A stretch of 64,000 nt of DNA from assembly GCF_025997915.1 (NCBI RefSeq), contig NZ_AP026677.1, positions 558,001-622,000 on the forward strand. The letters are read 5' to 3'. Under the pieces are notes generated by a model. It was not told the DNA's origin. It searched no databases and saw only the letters and a program-made list of their open reading frames with translations. The translations under genes were made by a program, and so were the position numbers. Within the stretch, counting starts at the first letter, position 1, and each line of letters begins with the position of its first letter. Origin of the DNA: Aquiluna sp. KACHI24 (GTDB lineage Bacteria; Actinomycetota; Actinomycetes; Actinomycetales; Microbacteriaceae). This document shows, piece by piece, positions 24,205 through 34,478 of this stretch.

Positions 24205-25106
24205 AACGGAAGCAGTGGGTCGATCGCGATTGCCAAGAACAAAAGCGTCAGATGCGAGATAGAACCGTGGAAAAGCCGCATCGGATTCTTTGGGATACCG
24301 ACCTTGGCTTCGTTGTACAGGCGGTGTGATTCCCAGGTAAACCATGCACCGGCAATTACTGCCACTGCCGTGTATACCAGACCCATACCCGCGATTGGAA
24401 TTAGAAGCAGCGTTGCAGCCAGGTATGCCCAGGCGTAAAGAATTATCTGCCGACCAACGACCTCGTTTTTTGCCACCACGGGCAACATTGGAACGCCTGC
24501 ATCGCGGTAGTCCTCGAGATAGCGCATCGAAAGCGGCCAGTAGTGCGGCGGAGTCCACAGGAAGATGATCAGGAATAAGATCCAGGCCGTTATCGAAACT
24601 TCGTTGGTGACTGCCGACCAGCCGATCAGCGCCGGCATCGCTCCTGCAGCACCACCCCAGACAATGTTTTGCGGGGTCCTGCGCTTTAGCCCGAGGGTAT
24701 AGACGAAGACGTAGAACAGAATTGCCGCAAGTGACAGCAGAGCGCTGAGTAGGTTCACCGTTACCCATAGCCACACCACCGATAGCACACCGATGCCCCA
24801 GGCAAACCAAAGCGCTTCAGTCTTGGTCAGCTCACCGGTAACCAGTGGTCGGTTCTTTGTTCGACCCATGATCTTGTCTATGTCGGCATCGATGTAGCAG
24901 TTGAAAGCGTTGGCACTTCCCGCGCTGAGCGCTCCACCAATCAAGGTTGCCAGCATGAGAGTTAGAGGAGGAATCTCCCCCGCTGCCAGGATCATGGTTG
25001 GCACGGTTGCGATCAGCAGCAACTCGATTACCCGCGGTTTGGTCAGCGCGAAGTAGGCGCGAAGCTTCGCGCCAAAAGAAGGCTTGGTTTTTGCGGGGGT
25101 GGACAT
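24201..25106 (-). CDS. ctaB: Protohaem IX farnesyltransferase (haem O synthase)
   Basis: 301 residues of the UbiA prenyltransferase family with about nine membrane segments. The aspartate-rich site [22 protein letters not shown] spans about 86-107 (written here in two parts: [12 protein letters not shown] and [10 protein letters not shown]). A second site, [16 protein letters not shown], is near 195. It adds a farnesyl chain to haem B, giving haem O, the substrate of CtaA. An 18-base perfect palindrome lies in its 5' coding end. It diverges from tkt, as ctaB does near tkt in M. tuberculosis. Confidence 0.94.
   Translation of the reverse strand: MSTPAKTKPSFGAKLRAYFALTKPRVIELLLIATVPTMILAAGEIPPLTLMLATLIGGALSAGSANAFNCYIDADIDKIMGRTKNRPLVTGELTKTEALWFAWGIGVLSVVWLWVTVNLLSALLSLAAILFYVFVYTLGLKRRTPQNIVWGGAAGAMPALIGWSAVTNEVSITAWILFLIIFLWTPPHYWPLSMRYLEDYRDAGVPMLPVVAKNEVVGRQIILYAWAYLAATLLLIPIAGMGLVYTAVAVIAGAWFTWESHRLYNEAKVGIPKNPMRLFHGSISHLTLLFLAIAIDPLLPF
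25056..25073. repeat. Perfect 18-base palindrome in the ctaB 5' coding end
   Basis: GGCGCGAAGCTTCGCGCC reads the same on both strands with no spacer. It encodes residues near 12-17 of CtaB. A protein-binding site or chance are both possible. Confidence 0.6.
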
Positions 25107-25231
25107 CGCGACAAGTCTAATCCTCCTGCACCGCCACAGAAACTGAAGGTATAGACTTCAAAGCAAATTCGGAGCATCGCCGCCCCGTCATCTCCCCCAT
25201 TGAAAAAGCCTCAAGATTGGAAACTTTTTAA
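25107..25231. promoter_or_regulatory. Divergent ctaB/tkt intergenic region
   Basis: A 125-base gap. On the plus strand GGTATAGACT near 25150 could be an extended -10 element for tkt, leaving a leader of about 70 bases. AGGAGG-like sequence for ctaB lies about 14 bases from its ATG, farther than usual. No riboswitch or terminator fold was seen. Confidence 0.35.
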
Positions 25232-27286
25232 TTGTTGGAATGGACTGAACTAGATGACCAGGCGGTAAAAACCGCCAAAGTTTTGGCAGCAGATGCCGTT
25301 GAGAAAGTTGGCAACGGCCACCCTGGTACCGCAATCTCGCTTGCGCCCGTGGCCTACCTGTTGTTCCAGAAGGTAATGCGCCACAACCCGAGCGATGATC
25401 GTTGGGCTGGCAGGGACCGATTTATTCTCTCCGTTGGGCACTCCTCGCTGACTCTTTACAACCAGTTATACCTGGGCGGTTTTGGTCTTGAGCTAGATGA
25501 CATCAAGGCGCTTCGCACCTGGGGATCACTGACCCCTGGTCACCCAGAGTTTGGTCACACCAAGGGTGTCGAAATCACGACTGGACCGCTGGGCCAGGGA
25601 TTGGCATCCGCCACTGGCTTTGCCATGTCTCAGCGTTTCGAACGTGAACTATTTGATGGCGAGAACCAAGGCGAGAGCCCATTTGACCACAAGGTTTATG
25701 TGATCGCCGGTGATGGTGATTTGCAGGAGGGTGTCAGCGCTGAGTCAGCCTCCATCGCTGGTCACCTCGGCCTTGGAAACCTCATTGTGATTTACGACGC
25801 AAACCAGATCTCAATTGAAGATGACACCAACATCTCCTTCACCGAAGATGTGGCCGCACGTTACCGTGCCTATGGCTGGCAGACCCTCGAGGTCGACTGG
25901 CGCAAGGGCGGCTACAAGGAAGATGTCTCAGCTCTGTACGACGCCATTCGCGAGGCCCAGCTCGAGACCGATAAGCCAACTCTGATCACGCTTCGCACGA
26001 TCATTGGCTGGCCTTCGCCTGAGAAGCAAAACACCGGAAAGATCCACGGTTCAAAGCTCGGAGCTGAAGAGCTTGCCGGCTTGAAGGTGGCACTCGGGTT
26101 TGACCCTGAGAAAAGCTTCGACGTTTCCCCTGCCGTCTTAGAGCACACCCGCAAGTTGGTTGACCGCGGGGCGGAACAGCATTCCGAGTGGAACAAGCAG
26201 TTCGAGGCATGGAAGAGCAAGAACCCAGCCGCAGCAGACCTTTTCACTCGCCTTGAAGCTGGGCAGTTACCGGCAGATTTGGAGTCGGCTCTACCGGTAT
26301 TTGAAGCAGGCACCGAGGTTGCGACCCGTGCCGCTTCCGGCAAGGTAATCAATGCTTTAGCCGCCAAGCTACCTGAGCTGTGGGGTGGCTCTGCAGATCT
26401 AGCGGAGAGCAACAACACCACCATCGAAGGTGGTGGCTCATTCGTGCCAAGCAAGTGGCAGACCAAGCACTGGACCCCAAAGGCCGCCGGTCGCATTCTG
26501 CACTTCGGTGTTCGTGAACACGCCATGGGTGCCATTCTGAACGGCATTACCCTTTCCGGGCGCACTCGAGTCTTCGGTGGCACCTTCCTGGTGTTCTCTG
26601 ACTACATGCGACCAGCTGTTCGTCTAGCGGCTCTGATGGGAATCCCATCAACGTTCGTATGGACTCACGACTCGGTGGCTTTGGGTGAAGATGGCCCAAC
26701 TCACCAGCCGATCGAGCACCTAACCGCTTTACGTGCAATTCCTCAGCTCGATGTGGTGCGACCAGCAGACGCTAACGAGACTGCACAGGCCTGGCTTGAG
26801 ATCATGCGTCGCAAGAACAACCCCGCTGGCATCGTGCTCACGCGTCAGAACCTTCCGGTTGTTGACCGCAGCAAGTTCGCATCTGCGTCCATGGTTTCCA
26901 AGGGTGGATACGTCCTATCGGAGGTATCTAACCCCCAGGCGGTAATCATCGCCACCGGTAGCGAGGTTCAGTTTGCACTCGAGGCTCAGGCCCAGCTCCA
27001 GAGTCAAGGAATCGCGGTAAACGTAGTTTCGATGCCGTGTGTGGAGTGGTTCAAGGAGCAGCCTCAGAGCTACCGCGACCAGGTTCTTCCACCAGCGATC
27101 AAGGCTCGTGTATCCGTTGAGGCCGGCCTAACTCTGGGCTGGAGAGAGTTCATCGGTGACCAAGGAGTCGCCGTTGGAATCGATCACTATGGCGCAAGCG
27201 CTGACTACCAGACTCTCTACCGTGAGTTTGGCATCACCACCGAGGCAGTTGTAGCTGCCGTTCAGTCTTCTATCAAAGGTAACTAA
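25232..27286 (+). CDS. tkt: Transketolase
   Basis: 684 residues. The start is TTG (25232, or the next TTG at 25235); the family's N-terminus ([20 protein letters not shown]) begins there and no ATG fits. The thiamine diphosphate motif is GDGDLQEG near 164 to DANQISIED near 190. The pyrimidine domain has GVREHAMG near 427 and the C-terminal domain starts near 540. It moves two-carbon units in the non-oxidative pentose phosphate path. It heads a six-gene operon (tkt-tal-pgi-zwf-opcA-pgl) with gaps of zero to five bases. Confidence 0.96.
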   Translation: MLEWTELDDQAVKTAKVLAADAVEKVGNGHPGTAISLAPVAYLLFQKVMRHNPSDDRWAGRDRFILSVGHSSLTLYNQLYLGGFGLELDDIKALRTWGSLTPGHPEFGHTKGVEITTGPLGQGLASATGFAMSQRFERELFDGENQGESPFDHKVYVIAGDGDLQEGVSAESASIAGHLGLGNLIVIYDANQISIEDDTNISFTEDVAARYRAYGWQTLEVDWRKGGYKEDVSALYDAIREAQLETDKPTLITLRTIIGWPSPEKQNTGKIHGSKLGAEELAGLKVALGFDPEKSFDVSPAVLEHTRKLVDRGAEQHSEWNKQFEAWKSKNPAAADLFTRLEAGQLPADLESALPVFEAGTEVATRAASGKVINALAAKLPELWGGSADLAESNNTTIEGGGSFVPSKWQTKHWTPKAAGRILHFGVREHAMGAILNGITLSGRTRVFGGTFLVFSDYMRPAVRLAALMGIPSTFVWTHDSVALGEDGPTHQPIEHLTALRAIPQLDVVRPADANETAQAWLEIMRRKNNPAGIVLTRQNLPVVDRSKFASASMVSKGGYVLSEVSNPQAVIIATGSEVQFALEAQAQLQSQGIAVNVVSMPCVEWFKEQPQSYRDQVLPPAIKARVSVEAGLTLGWREFIGDQGVAVGIDHYGASADYQTLYREFGITTEAVVAAVQSSIKGN

Positions 27287-27291
27287 CATCC

Positions 27292-28383
27292 ATGTCTTCA
27301 CTTCAAGATCTAACTAACGCCGGAGTTTCAATCTGGCTGGACGACCTATCCCGAGACCGTATCGAGTCCGGAAACCTCGAGAATCTGATCCGCGATTTTT
27401 CGGTTCGCGGTGTGACCACCAACCCCACTATCTTCGCCGCCGCGCTGAAGGGCTCCTCCTACGGTTCTGCTATTGCAGAGCAGGCGGCCAAGGGTGCTTC
27501 TGCTGCCCAGGCGATTGCTGAAATCACCTCGAAGGACGTTGCGGACGCCTGCGACATCTTCGCTGATCTGTATCGCTCCTCCAACGGTGTTGATGGTCGC
27601 GTTTCAATCGAAGTTGAACCAGGTCTTGCTCACAACACCGAGGCGACCATCGCGCAGGCACTCGAGCTTTACAAAATGGTTGGCAAAGAGAACGTCATGA
27701 TCAAGATTCCAGCGACCAAGGCCGGGCTTCCAGCGATTACCGAGGTCATCGCGAATGGAATCTCGGTGAACGTGACGCTGATCTTCTCGACCGAGCGCTA
27801 CGCAGAGGTGATCGACGCCTACCTTTTGGGTCTTGAGAAGGCTGCTGCTAAGGGCATCGACCTGTCCAAAATTCACTCTGTAGCTTCCTTCTTCGTTTCT
27901 CGCGTGGACACTGAAGTAGACAAGCGCCTAGCAGCCCTGGGCCGCAGCGAACTCAGCTCCAAGGCTGCTCTTGCGAACGCTCGTTTGGCTTACGGTCTGT
28001 TCCTGGAGAGCATTCAGGGACCGCGTTGGAACGAGTTGAGCGCGAAGGGTGCCAATGCCCAGCGTCCACTGATGGCTTCGACTGGAGTTAAGGACCCTAA
28101 CCTTCCAGACACCCTTTATGTGTCAGAACTTGTTGCGCCGCAGCTTGTAAACACCATGCCAGAGAAGACTTTGATGGCGATGGGAGACCATGGTGTTGTA
28201 ACCGGTAACACCATTGAGCCAAACCTTGCTGCCGCCAGTGACTTCCTTGCGGAGTTGAGCGTTGCAGGAGTCGATTTCGATGACGTGACCGCATTGCTTG
28301 AAAAAGAGGGTGTGGAGAAGTTCATTGCATCCTGGGATGAGCTAGTCGCGTCAGTTGAGGCCGCCCTGGAGGCTGCTCGATGA
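27292..28383 (+). CDS. tal: Transaldolase
   Basis: 363 residues. [10 protein letters not shown] is near 39-48. The Schiff-base Lys is in [12 protein letters not shown] near 138. This is the longer TalA/TalB-like actinobacterial form. It moves three-carbon units between sedoheptulose-7-phosphate and glyceraldehyde-3-phosphate. ATG at 27292 follows the tkt stop by five bases, and the end overlaps pgi (ATGA). Confidence 0.96.
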   Translation: MSSLQDLTNAGVSIWLDDLSRDRIESGNLENLIRDFSVRGVTTNPTIFAAALKGSSYGSAIAEQAAKGASAAQAIAEITSKDVADACDIFADLYRSSNGVDGRVSIEVEPGLAHNTEATIAQALELYKMVGKENVMIKIPATKAGLPAITEVIANGISVNVTLIFSTERYAEVIDAYLLGLEKAAAKGIDLSKIHSVASFFVSRVDTEVDKRLAALGRSELSSKAALANARLAYGLFLESIQGPRWNELSAKGANAQRPLMASTGVKDPNLPDTLYVSELVAPQLVNTMPEKTLMAMGDHGVVTGNTIEPNLAAASDFLAELSVAGVDFDDVTALLEKEGVEKFIASWDELVASVEAALEAAR

Positions 28384-29951
28384 GAGTTTCGGTAGCGAGC
28401 AAGCTGGTTGAGCTAAACGAGGTTGTGGATCTACTGGTCAAGGACCAGGTTGCGTCGCGCATTCGAGCAAAGGACTCCAGTATTTGGGGACCGCAGGCGC
28501 AGCCAGAGGCGAGCATTCGCCTCGGTTGGGTTGAGTCTGCCGAAATTTCGCTACCGCTTGTGCCACAAATCATTGAACTTCGGGACGAGTTCCGCAAGGC
28601 CGGTCTCACTCGATTTGTGCTCTGCGGCATGGGTGGATCCTCGCTTGCCCCCGAGGTAATCACCAAGAACGCTCGGGTTGAGCTCGTGGTTCTGGATTCC
28701 ACTGATCCATCTCAGGTTCGCAGCGCGCTTAATGAGATTGAGAAGACAGTTGTTGTTGTTTCCTCTAAGTCTGGCTCAACCGTCGAAACTGATTCTCAAA
28801 AGCGTGCCTTTGAAACTGCTTTCAGGGGAGCCGGTATTGACCCGACTGAGCGCATCGTAATTGTCACCGACCCAGGTTCACCGCTTGACCAGTCAGCCCG
28901 CCAGGCTGGCTACCGGGTTTTCAATGCCGATCCAAACGTTGGCGGTCGCTACTCAGCGCTCACGGCATTTGGTCTAGTGCCATCTGGTTTAGCTGGGGCT
29001 GACATCACAGGCTTGCTTGCATCGGCCAGGGCTGCTGATTCGGTTTTGAGCTCAGATTCTTCAGACAATCCCGCTCTTTGGCTGGCTGCTGCTTTGACCA
29101 AGACTAAGTCTGCTGCAGGTTTCAAGGACAAGTTTCTAGTCGACTCCGGCTCACTTCTTGGATTTGGAGACTGGGTCGAGCAGCTGGTTGCTGAGAGCAC
29201 CGGAAAAGAAGACTTTGGCACCCTACCTGTGGTGGTGAGTTCGAATGCCCCAGAGTTTCAAACGGCGACATCTGATGTTTTGATTACCCGCTTTGCGAAC
29301 AGAGATGCTGACTCGGAAGATGTGAGCTTCTTTGGTGATCTGGGTGAGCTATTCCTGATGTGGGAGTACGCCACTGCAGTTGCAGGATATTTGCTGGGTA
29401 TAAACCCATTCGATCAGCCAAACGTAGAGTCGGCCAAGGTAGCGGCACGTGAGCTACTGGACTCCCCCGCAGAGCTAACCGACCCGGACTTTACCGATCG
29501 TGGTGTAGCGGCAAAGTCTTTTGGGTTTGAACTCTCGGGTCAGACTGTAGAGGCAGCCATTCAAGAGCTTTTCTCAAGGCTTAATGACTCAAGTTACATC
29601 TCGATTCACGCCTACCTCAACCGTGAGGCGTATCCACAGTTCGAGGAGCTGCGAGACCTGATCGCAAAGAAAACCGGTCGTCCAGTGACCTTTGGTTGGG
29701 GACCTAGGTTCTTGCACTCCACGGGTCAGTATCACAAGGGTGGGCCGAAGCAGGGTGTGTTCCTGCAGCTGACCCACAAGGTTGACCAAGACTTAGAAAT
29801 CGAGGGTCGACCATTTACCTTTGGCACCCTGATCGCAGCTCAGGCTGCCGGTGATGCCAGAGTGCTGGAGTCGAACGGCCTTCCAGTTCTTTCGCTGGAC
29901 CTAGGTAACCCATTGGTTGACCTCGAGTTGATCAAGAGGGCTCTTAGCTAA
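28380..29951 (+). CDS. pgi: Glucose-6-phosphate isomerase
   Basis: 523 residues. Sugar-isomerase motifs are [13 protein letters not shown] near 82, [17 protein letters not shown] near 127 and the C-terminal [14 protein letters not shown] near 443. It is the divergent type that other bacteria carry as the second half of a fused transaldolase-isomerase protein. Here it is separate from tal but coupled to it by a four-base overlap. It links glycolysis to the pentose phosphate path. The ordinary PGI signatures are only partly kept, so the family assignment rests on this related form. Confidence 0.88.
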   Translation: MRVSVASKLVELNEVVDLLVKDQVASRIRAKDSSIWGPQAQPEASIRLGWVESAEISLPLVPQIIELRDEFRKAGLTRFVLCGMGGSSLAPEVITKNARVELVVLDSTDPSQVRSALNEIEKTVVVVSSKSGSTVETDSQKRAFETAFRGAGIDPTERIVIVTDPGSPLDQSARQAGYRVFNADPNVGGRYSALTAFGLVPSGLAGADITGLLASARAADSVLSSDSSDNPALWLAAALTKTKSAAGFKDKFLVDSGSLLGFGDWVEQLVAESTGKEDFGTLPVVVSSNAPEFQTATSDVLITRFANRDADSEDVSFFGDLGELFLMWEYATAVAGYLLGINPFDQPNVESAKVAARELLDSPAELTDPDFTDRGVAAKSFGFELSGQTVEAAIQELFSRLNDSSYISIHAYLNREAYPQFEELRDLIAKKTGRPVTFGWGPRFLHSTGQYHKGGPKQGVFLQLTHKVDQDLEIEGRPFTFGTLIAAQAAGDARVLESNGLPVLSLDLGNPLVDLELIKRALS

Positions 29952-31472
29952 ATGGCAACTAACCCACTGCGTAATCCCAAAGACCGTCGACTGCACAAGA
30001 TTGCAGGCCCTAGCGGTCTGATCATGTTTGGTGTTACCGGTGACCTATCGCGCAAGAAGCTAATGCCGGCGGTCTATGACCTAGCCAACCGAGGCCTTTT
30101 GCCACCTGCTTTTTCTCTCGTCGGTTTCGCTAGACGTGACTGGTCAAAGCAAGATTTCGAAACCGTGGTCTATGAGGCTGTTAAGGCACACGCCAGAACC
30201 CCTTGGTCTGATTCGGTATGGGAGCAGTTGGTTCAAGGCATTCGATTTGTCTCGGGGCGTCACGATGATCCTGAGGCTTTCCAAGAGCTGAAGCGAACTG
30301 TTGATGAGCTCGACCGAGAGCGAGGCACGGCAGGTAATCACGCCTTCTACCTATCAATCCCGCCGCGGGATTTCCCGCTGGTTGTGAATCAGCTGGAAGC
30401 AGCTGGATTGACTGATGCTGGGCCAGGTGAGTTCCGTCGCGTAGTCATTGAGAAGCCCTTTGGATCTGACCTCAAGACGGCACGCGAGTTGAATGAAGTT
30501 GTGGAGCGAGTGTTTCCGGCCGACTCGGTATTCCGAATCGATCACTACCTCGGTAAAGAGACAGTGCAGAACATTTTGGCATTGCGGTTTGCCAATGAAA
30601 TGTTTGAGCCTATTTGGAACAGTCAGCACATCGATCACGTGCAGATCACCATGGCCGAGGATATTGGCATTGGCGGCAGGGCTGGGTATTACGACGGTAT
30701 TGGAGCGGCTCGTGATGTGATTCAGAATCACCTCTTGCAGCTACTCGCGCTAACTGCCATGGAGCAACCTGATTCCTTCGACGCCACCGACCTGCGTGCC
30801 GAAAAGGAAAAGGTTCTCGCGGCAGTTAAGTTGCCGGCAGATCTCTCTAAGCACACCGCTCGCGGGCAATACCTGGGCGGTTGGCAGGGTGGTGAGCAGG
30901 TGCTGGGATTCTTGGAAGAGGACGGGATTAACCCGCAGTCGAAGACCGAGACCTTCGCGGCTTTCAGACTCGATGTTGACACCGATCGCTGGAAGGGTGT
31001 CCCCTTTTACCTACGCGCTGGCAAGCGGCTAGGTAGACGCGTGACCGAGATTGCAGTCGTGTTCAAACGAGCTTCGCAACAGCTATTCGCCCAAGAGCAG
31101 ACTGCTCTACTGGGTGAAAATGCCTTGGTCATCAGGGTTCAGCCCAACGAGGGTGTGACCATGCGCTTTGGATCAAAGGTTCCGGGGCCAAGCATGCAGG
31201 TTCGCGATGTAACCATGGACTTTGGATATGGCCATGCCTTCACTGAGGACAGCCCTGAGGCCTATGAGCGTCTGATCCTTGATGTATTGCTGGGTGAACC
31301 ACCACTATTCCCAAGACAGCGTGAGGTCGAGCTCTCCTGGGAGATTCTCGACCCTATCGTTAGCCACTGGGAGCAGAATTCCAGACCAGAGCCGTATGCA
31401 CCGGGCAGCTGGGGACCAGAGTCCGCGCATCGCATGCTCGAAATTGATGGCAGATCCTGGAGGCGACCATGA
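29952..31472 (+). CDS. zwf: Glucose-6-phosphate 1-dehydrogenase
   Basis: 506 residues. The nucleotide-binding motif is FGVTGDLSRKKLMPAVYDL near 27-45. The active-site signature is RIDHYLGKE near 195. EKPFG near 168 is also present. It oxidises glucose-6-phosphate to the lactone and makes NADPH. The ATG directly follows the pgi stop, and the end overlaps opcA (ATGA). Activity in actinobacteria needs OpcA, encoded next. Confidence 0.96.
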   Translation: MATNPLRNPKDRRLHKIAGPSGLIMFGVTGDLSRKKLMPAVYDLANRGLLPPAFSLVGFARRDWSKQDFETVVYEAVKAHARTPWSDSVWEQLVQGIRFVSGRHDDPEAFQELKRTVDELDRERGTAGNHAFYLSIPPRDFPLVVNQLEAAGLTDAGPGEFRRVVIEKPFGSDLKTARELNEVVERVFPADSVFRIDHYLGKETVQNILALRFANEMFEPIWNSQHIDHVQITMAEDIGIGGRAGYYDGIGAARDVIQNHLLQLLALTAMEQPDSFDATDLRAEKEKVLAAVKLPADLSKHTARGQYLGGWQGGEQVLGFLEEDGINPQSKTETFAAFRLDVDTDRWKGVPFYLRAGKRLGRRVTEIAVVFKRASQQLFAQEQTALLGENALVIRVQPNEGVTMRFGSKVPGPSMQVRDVTMDFGYGHAFTEDSPEAYERLILDVLLGEPPLFPRQREVELSWEILDPIVSHWEQNSRPEPYAPGSWGPESAHRMLEIDGRSWRRP

Positions 31473-32386
31473 TCGTTGATATCCCAAACACCACCGTCTC
31501 TAAGGTGAGCAAGAAGCTTCAGGAGCTTCGTGACTCTGGTGGTGTGGTCGCACTGGGTCGAGTTCTCACGCTGCTGATTCAGACAGACCTTGAGCATGTT
31601 GAGGCAGCTATCAAGGCTGCCAATGGCGCCTCAAGACTGCACCCTTCCAGAATCATCGTGCTTGCCGACGAGCCTCACTCGGAGGCTGCAGATCAGCTTG
31701 ATGCCCAGATTCGCGTTGGTGGCGACGCGGGAGCGTCCGAGGTCATCGTATTGCGCGCCTACGGTGATGCCGCATCGAACCCAGAATCTTTGATTACCGG
31801 ACTATTGCTACCCGATGCTCCGGTCGTGGCGTGGTGGCCATCCTCCTGCTCCGCAAGCCCCGCAAGCTCTGCGGTTGGTCAAATAGCGTCAAGACGTTTG
31901 ATCGACTCAGCCCTGCAAAACAACGCCCGTGAATTTTTGAAAGAGTTTGCTTCCAATTACCAACCGGGTGATGGCGACCTGGCATGGACTCGAATCACTC
32001 TCTGGAGAGCTCAGCTAGCTGCGCTATTTGAGCAGCATGCCCACCGAAGGGTCACGAAGGTTCGAGTCTTGGGTAGCGCAAGCTCTCCGAGCGCTGACTT
32101 GCTGGCGATGTGGCTTGGCACTTCTCTCGGCATCCACGCTGAACTGATTTCAGTTGTGGACGGTGTTCAAATTCAGGGCATCTATGGCGTGGAGGTTGAG
32201 TTTGAAGACGGTTACCTGCACGTTCACAGACCAGATCAGGTAGCAACCATCAAGCAAACCGGTGCTCCAGACAGCTCAGTGCTTCTCCCCCGCCGTTCGG
32301 ATCAAGACTGCTTGGTCGAGGATATGCGCTTTTTGGGTGAGGATGAGATCTTCGGCAACGTGCTGCGAGGCTTTCTAGCCAAATGA
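31469..32386 (+). CDS. opcA: Glucose-6-phosphate dehydrogenase assembly protein OpcA
   Basis: 305 residues without a catalytic site. It begins MIVDIPNTTVSKVSKKLQEL and has the family's LLLPDAPVVAWWP near 115. OpcA binds Zwf and controls its oligomerisation and redox-dependent activity in cyanobacteria and actinobacteria. It sits in its usual place between zwf and pgl and overlaps both by four bases. Confidence 0.93.
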   Translation: MIVDIPNTTVSKVSKKLQELRDSGGVVALGRVLTLLIQTDLEHVEAAIKAANGASRLHPSRIIVLADEPHSEAADQLDAQIRVGGDAGASEVIVLRAYGDAASNPESLITGLLLPDAPVVAWWPSSCSASPASSAVGQIASRRLIDSALQNNAREFLKEFASNYQPGDGDLAWTRITLWRAQLAALFEQHAHRRVTKVRVLGSASSPSADLLAMWLGTSLGIHAELISVVDGVQIQGIYGVEVEFEDGYLHVHRPDQVATIKQTGAPDSSVLLPRRSDQDCLVEDMRFLGEDEIFGNVLRGFLAK

Positions 32387-33054
32387 GTGACTTTGAGGTT
32401 TTTGACACACCAACCCAGGTTGCTTCAGAGGTTGCATCGAGGCTAGCGGCTTTGATCCAGCAAGATGGCAGCACGAAACTTGTTGCCCTCACTGGTGGAA
32501 CTTTGGGTATTGAAGTGATTCGAGAGTTTGCCAAGTTTGACAATGGCACGCTTCCTGTGAAATTCGTTTTTGGCGACGAGCGCTTTGTCGCCCCCTCTCA
32601 TGCCGACAGAAATGAGCATCAGGGTTTAGTCGCTTGGCCGGGGCTAGAGAAATATCTGCTCCGCTACCCAGATGCTGATCAAGATCTGGACACTGCCGCC
32701 GAGAACTTCGAAGCCTTTCTCAAGCAGGAACTCGGTGAGAACCCAGTTTTTGACCTGACAATCTTGGGCATGGGGCCCGATGGTCACGTCGCTAGCCTCT
32801 TCCCAGGTCACGACTCCCCCGGAGAACTGGTGGTTGCTGAGTCCGATTCACCGAAGCCACCATCGCAGCGACTCAGTCTTAGCTATGACGCGTTGAATCG
32901 TTCGCGTCAGGTTTGGTTTGTAGCCTCGGGAGACGCCAAGGCCGATGCTGTTCGCTGCGCGAGGAGTGCTGATTGTGAACTACCAGTTGCAAAAGTAAAA
33001 GGCCTTGAAAAGACCCTTTGGTTTATTGACCTAGAACTTAGCCGCGCGCTTTAG
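32383..33054 (+). CDS. pgl: 6-phosphogluconolactonase
   Basis: 223 residues. LTGGTLG is near 36, FGDERFV near 65, HADRNEH near 74, and LGMGPDGHVASLFPG near 128-142. These match the DevB/Pgl family, which hydrolyses the lactone made by Zwf. It ends the pentose phosphate operon. The following enzyme, 6-phosphogluconate dehydrogenase, is not in this window. The last 17 bases overlap the convergent rbpA gene. Confidence 0.93.
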   Translation: MSDFEVFDTPTQVASEVASRLAALIQQDGSTKLVALTGGTLGIEVIREFAKFDNGTLPVKFVFGDERFVAPSHADRNEHQGLVAWPGLEKYLLRYPDADQDLDTAAENFEAFLKQELGENPVFDLTILGMGPDGHVASLFPGHDSPGELVVAESDSPKPPSQRLSLSYDALNRSRQVWFVASGDAKADAVRCARSADCELPVAKVKGLEKTLWFIDLELSRAL

Positions 33055-33415
33055 CAGCAGCTGCCGCGCGCTCACGACGCTCTCTGATAGCGCTGAGTGC
33101 CTCATCAAGAATCTGAGCTGCCTCTTCGTCGGTTCGACGCTCTTTCACGTATGCGAGGTGTGTCTTATACGGCTCAATCTTCGCCACCAATGGTGGATTT
33201 GCCTTGTCTTTACCAGCAGGCAGGCCGCAGTTTGGGCAGTCGATCTCGGAAGGCAGGTCTTCAGAACTGACCGTAGCAGCAAACATCGGGTGGGACTCAT
33301 GTCCGTTTGAGCAGTAGAAGCTCAGAGTGATCTTGGGTACCTGGTGACCGCGATCCTGCTCACCCATTGGTCCAGCGCCAACGCGGGCGCCGCGAATTGA
33401 GGCTGAATTTGACAC
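33038..33415 (-). CDS. rbpA: RNA polymerase-binding protein RbpA
   Basis: 125 residues from GTG at 33415. It begins SNSASIRGARVGAGPMGEQD after the start Met, the RbpA N-terminal tail. A core with CSNGH near 34 and CPNCG near 60 suggests a metal site. The sigma-interaction helix at the end reads EEAAQILDEALSAIRERR. RbpA is specific to actinobacteria and stabilises open promoter complexes of the main sigma factor. Its start shares a base with the secG stop (TAGTG). The Ala-rich last ten residues overlap the end of pgl. Confidence 0.9.
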   Translation of the reverse strand: MSNSASIRGARVGAGPMGEQDRGHQVPKITLSFYCSNGHESHPMFAATVSSEDLPSEIDCPNCGLPAGKDKANPPLVAKIEPYKTHLAYVKERRTDEEAAQILDEALSAIRERRERAAAAAKARG

Positions 33416-33666
33416 TAAGCCGCCCAGCCGAATCTAGTGAAGAGTCCGAGGATGATAATTACGGTTACCCAAACCAGCGCTAGCACGATGGTGATGCGGT
33501 TTAGGTTGCGCTCTGCGACACCGGATGAACTCATTGAGGAGGTCATGCCGCCACCGAACATGTCGGCAACTCCGCCACCACGACCCTTGTGAAGCAAGAT
33601 CATCATAATCAGCAGGGTGCTAGTAATCGCCAGCAGCACTAGGAGTGCGGTTTGCAAGGCAGCCAT
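33415..33666 (-). CDS. secG: Preprotein translocase subunit SecG
   Basis: 83 residues from ATG at 33666, with AAAGAG about eight bases upstream. Two hydrophobic segments (about 1-23 and 55-78) flank the SecG loop LLHKGRGGGVADMFGGG. It assists SecYE in protein export. It closes the gap-pgk-tpiA run, as in many actinobacteria, and is coupled to rbpA. Confidence 0.94.
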   Translation of the reverse strand: MAALQTALLVLLAITSTLLIMMILLHKGRGGGVADMFGGGMTSSMSSSGVAERNLNRITIVLALVWVTVIIILGLFTRFGWAA

Positions 33667-33695
33667 AAACAACTCTTTTCAATAAGACTGTCAAA

Positions 33696-34478
33696 TTATA
33701 GAACTATGTGCTTTTGGAGGCGCGCGATACCCGCGAACTCCTCAGCATCGAGGCTTGCGCCACCAACCAATACGCCATCGACTTCGCCCGATGCCAAGAA
33801 CCCGGCAACGTTGTTGGCCTTGACTGAACCACCGTAGAGAATTCTGCTCTGGGCGACCTCGTCGCCGAAGCTCTCCTTCAGGCTGGCGCGAATCGCCTTG
33901 GTAACAGCCTCAGCCTCCGCTGGGGTCGCAACCTTGCCTGTGCCAATTGCCCATACAGGCTCATAAGCGATTACAAACTCACCCAGGGTCTCGTGACCAG
34001 CAAGTGCAGCGAGCGTCTGTCGAACCGGGACAGCGCTTTGACCCTCGGTTTCAAGCTCCTCCAGGGTCTCGCCAACACAGATCACTGGCACGAGGTTGTG
34101 ACGCCAAGCGGCCGCAACCTTGTCTCGCACAACCTCATCGGTCTCGGCATGGTACTGCCTACGCTCGGAATGTCCAATCAAAACATAGCCAACGCCCAAC
34201 TTGGAAAGGAATGCTCCAGATACTTCACCGGTAAATGCTCCCGAGTCGTGCTTGGACAGATCCTGAGCACCCAGTTTCAGCTCGAACTTCTCTGCTTCAA
34301 TCAGGGTTTGCGCACTTCTGAGGTCAGTGAAAGGTGGGAAGACACAGACCTCTACCTTGGAGAAATCATGGTCTGCGTCGCTGAGGGTCCAGGAAAGCTT
34401 CTGAATCAGCGCGATGGCCTGGAGGTGATCCAGGTTCATCTTCCAGTTACCAGCAATGAATGGGGTGCGCTTAGTCAT
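33696..34478 (-). CDS. tpiA: Triose-phosphate isomerase
   Basis: 260 residues. Substrate Lys is in GNWKMN near residue 10-15. The catalytic His is in IGHSERR near 103, and the catalytic Glu in AYEPVWAIGTGK near 175. The C-terminal GGSVK and GVLVGGASL phosphate loops are present. It interconverts dihydroxyacetone phosphate and glyceraldehyde-3-phosphate. Its start overlaps the pgk end by eight bases (ATGACTAA). Confidence 0.97.
   Translation of the reverse strand: MTKRTPFIAGNWKMNLDHLQAIALIQKLSWTLSDADHDFSKVEVCVFPPFTDLRSAQTLIEAEKFELKLGAQDLSKHDSGAFTGEVSGAFLSKLGVGYVLIGHSERRQYHAETDEVVRDKVAAAWRHNLVPVICVGETLEELETEGQSAVPVRQTLAALAGHETLGEFVIAYEPVWAIGTGKVATPAEAEAVTKAIRASLKESFGDEVAQSRILYGGSVKANNVAGFLASGEVDGVLVGGASLDAEEFAGIARLQKHIVL

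Noticed and set aside
24175-24810. Minus-strand open frame of 211 residues overlapping ctaB in another frame
   Set aside because: ctaB itself is clearly coding across this region with all family motifs; the alternative frame has no membrane or domain pattern.
25912-26583. Long minus-strand open frame (223 residues) opposite tkt
   Set aside because: It lies wholly antisense to well-conserved transketolase codons, is rich in Ser, Arg and Pro, and shows no domain. It is a by-product of codon bias.
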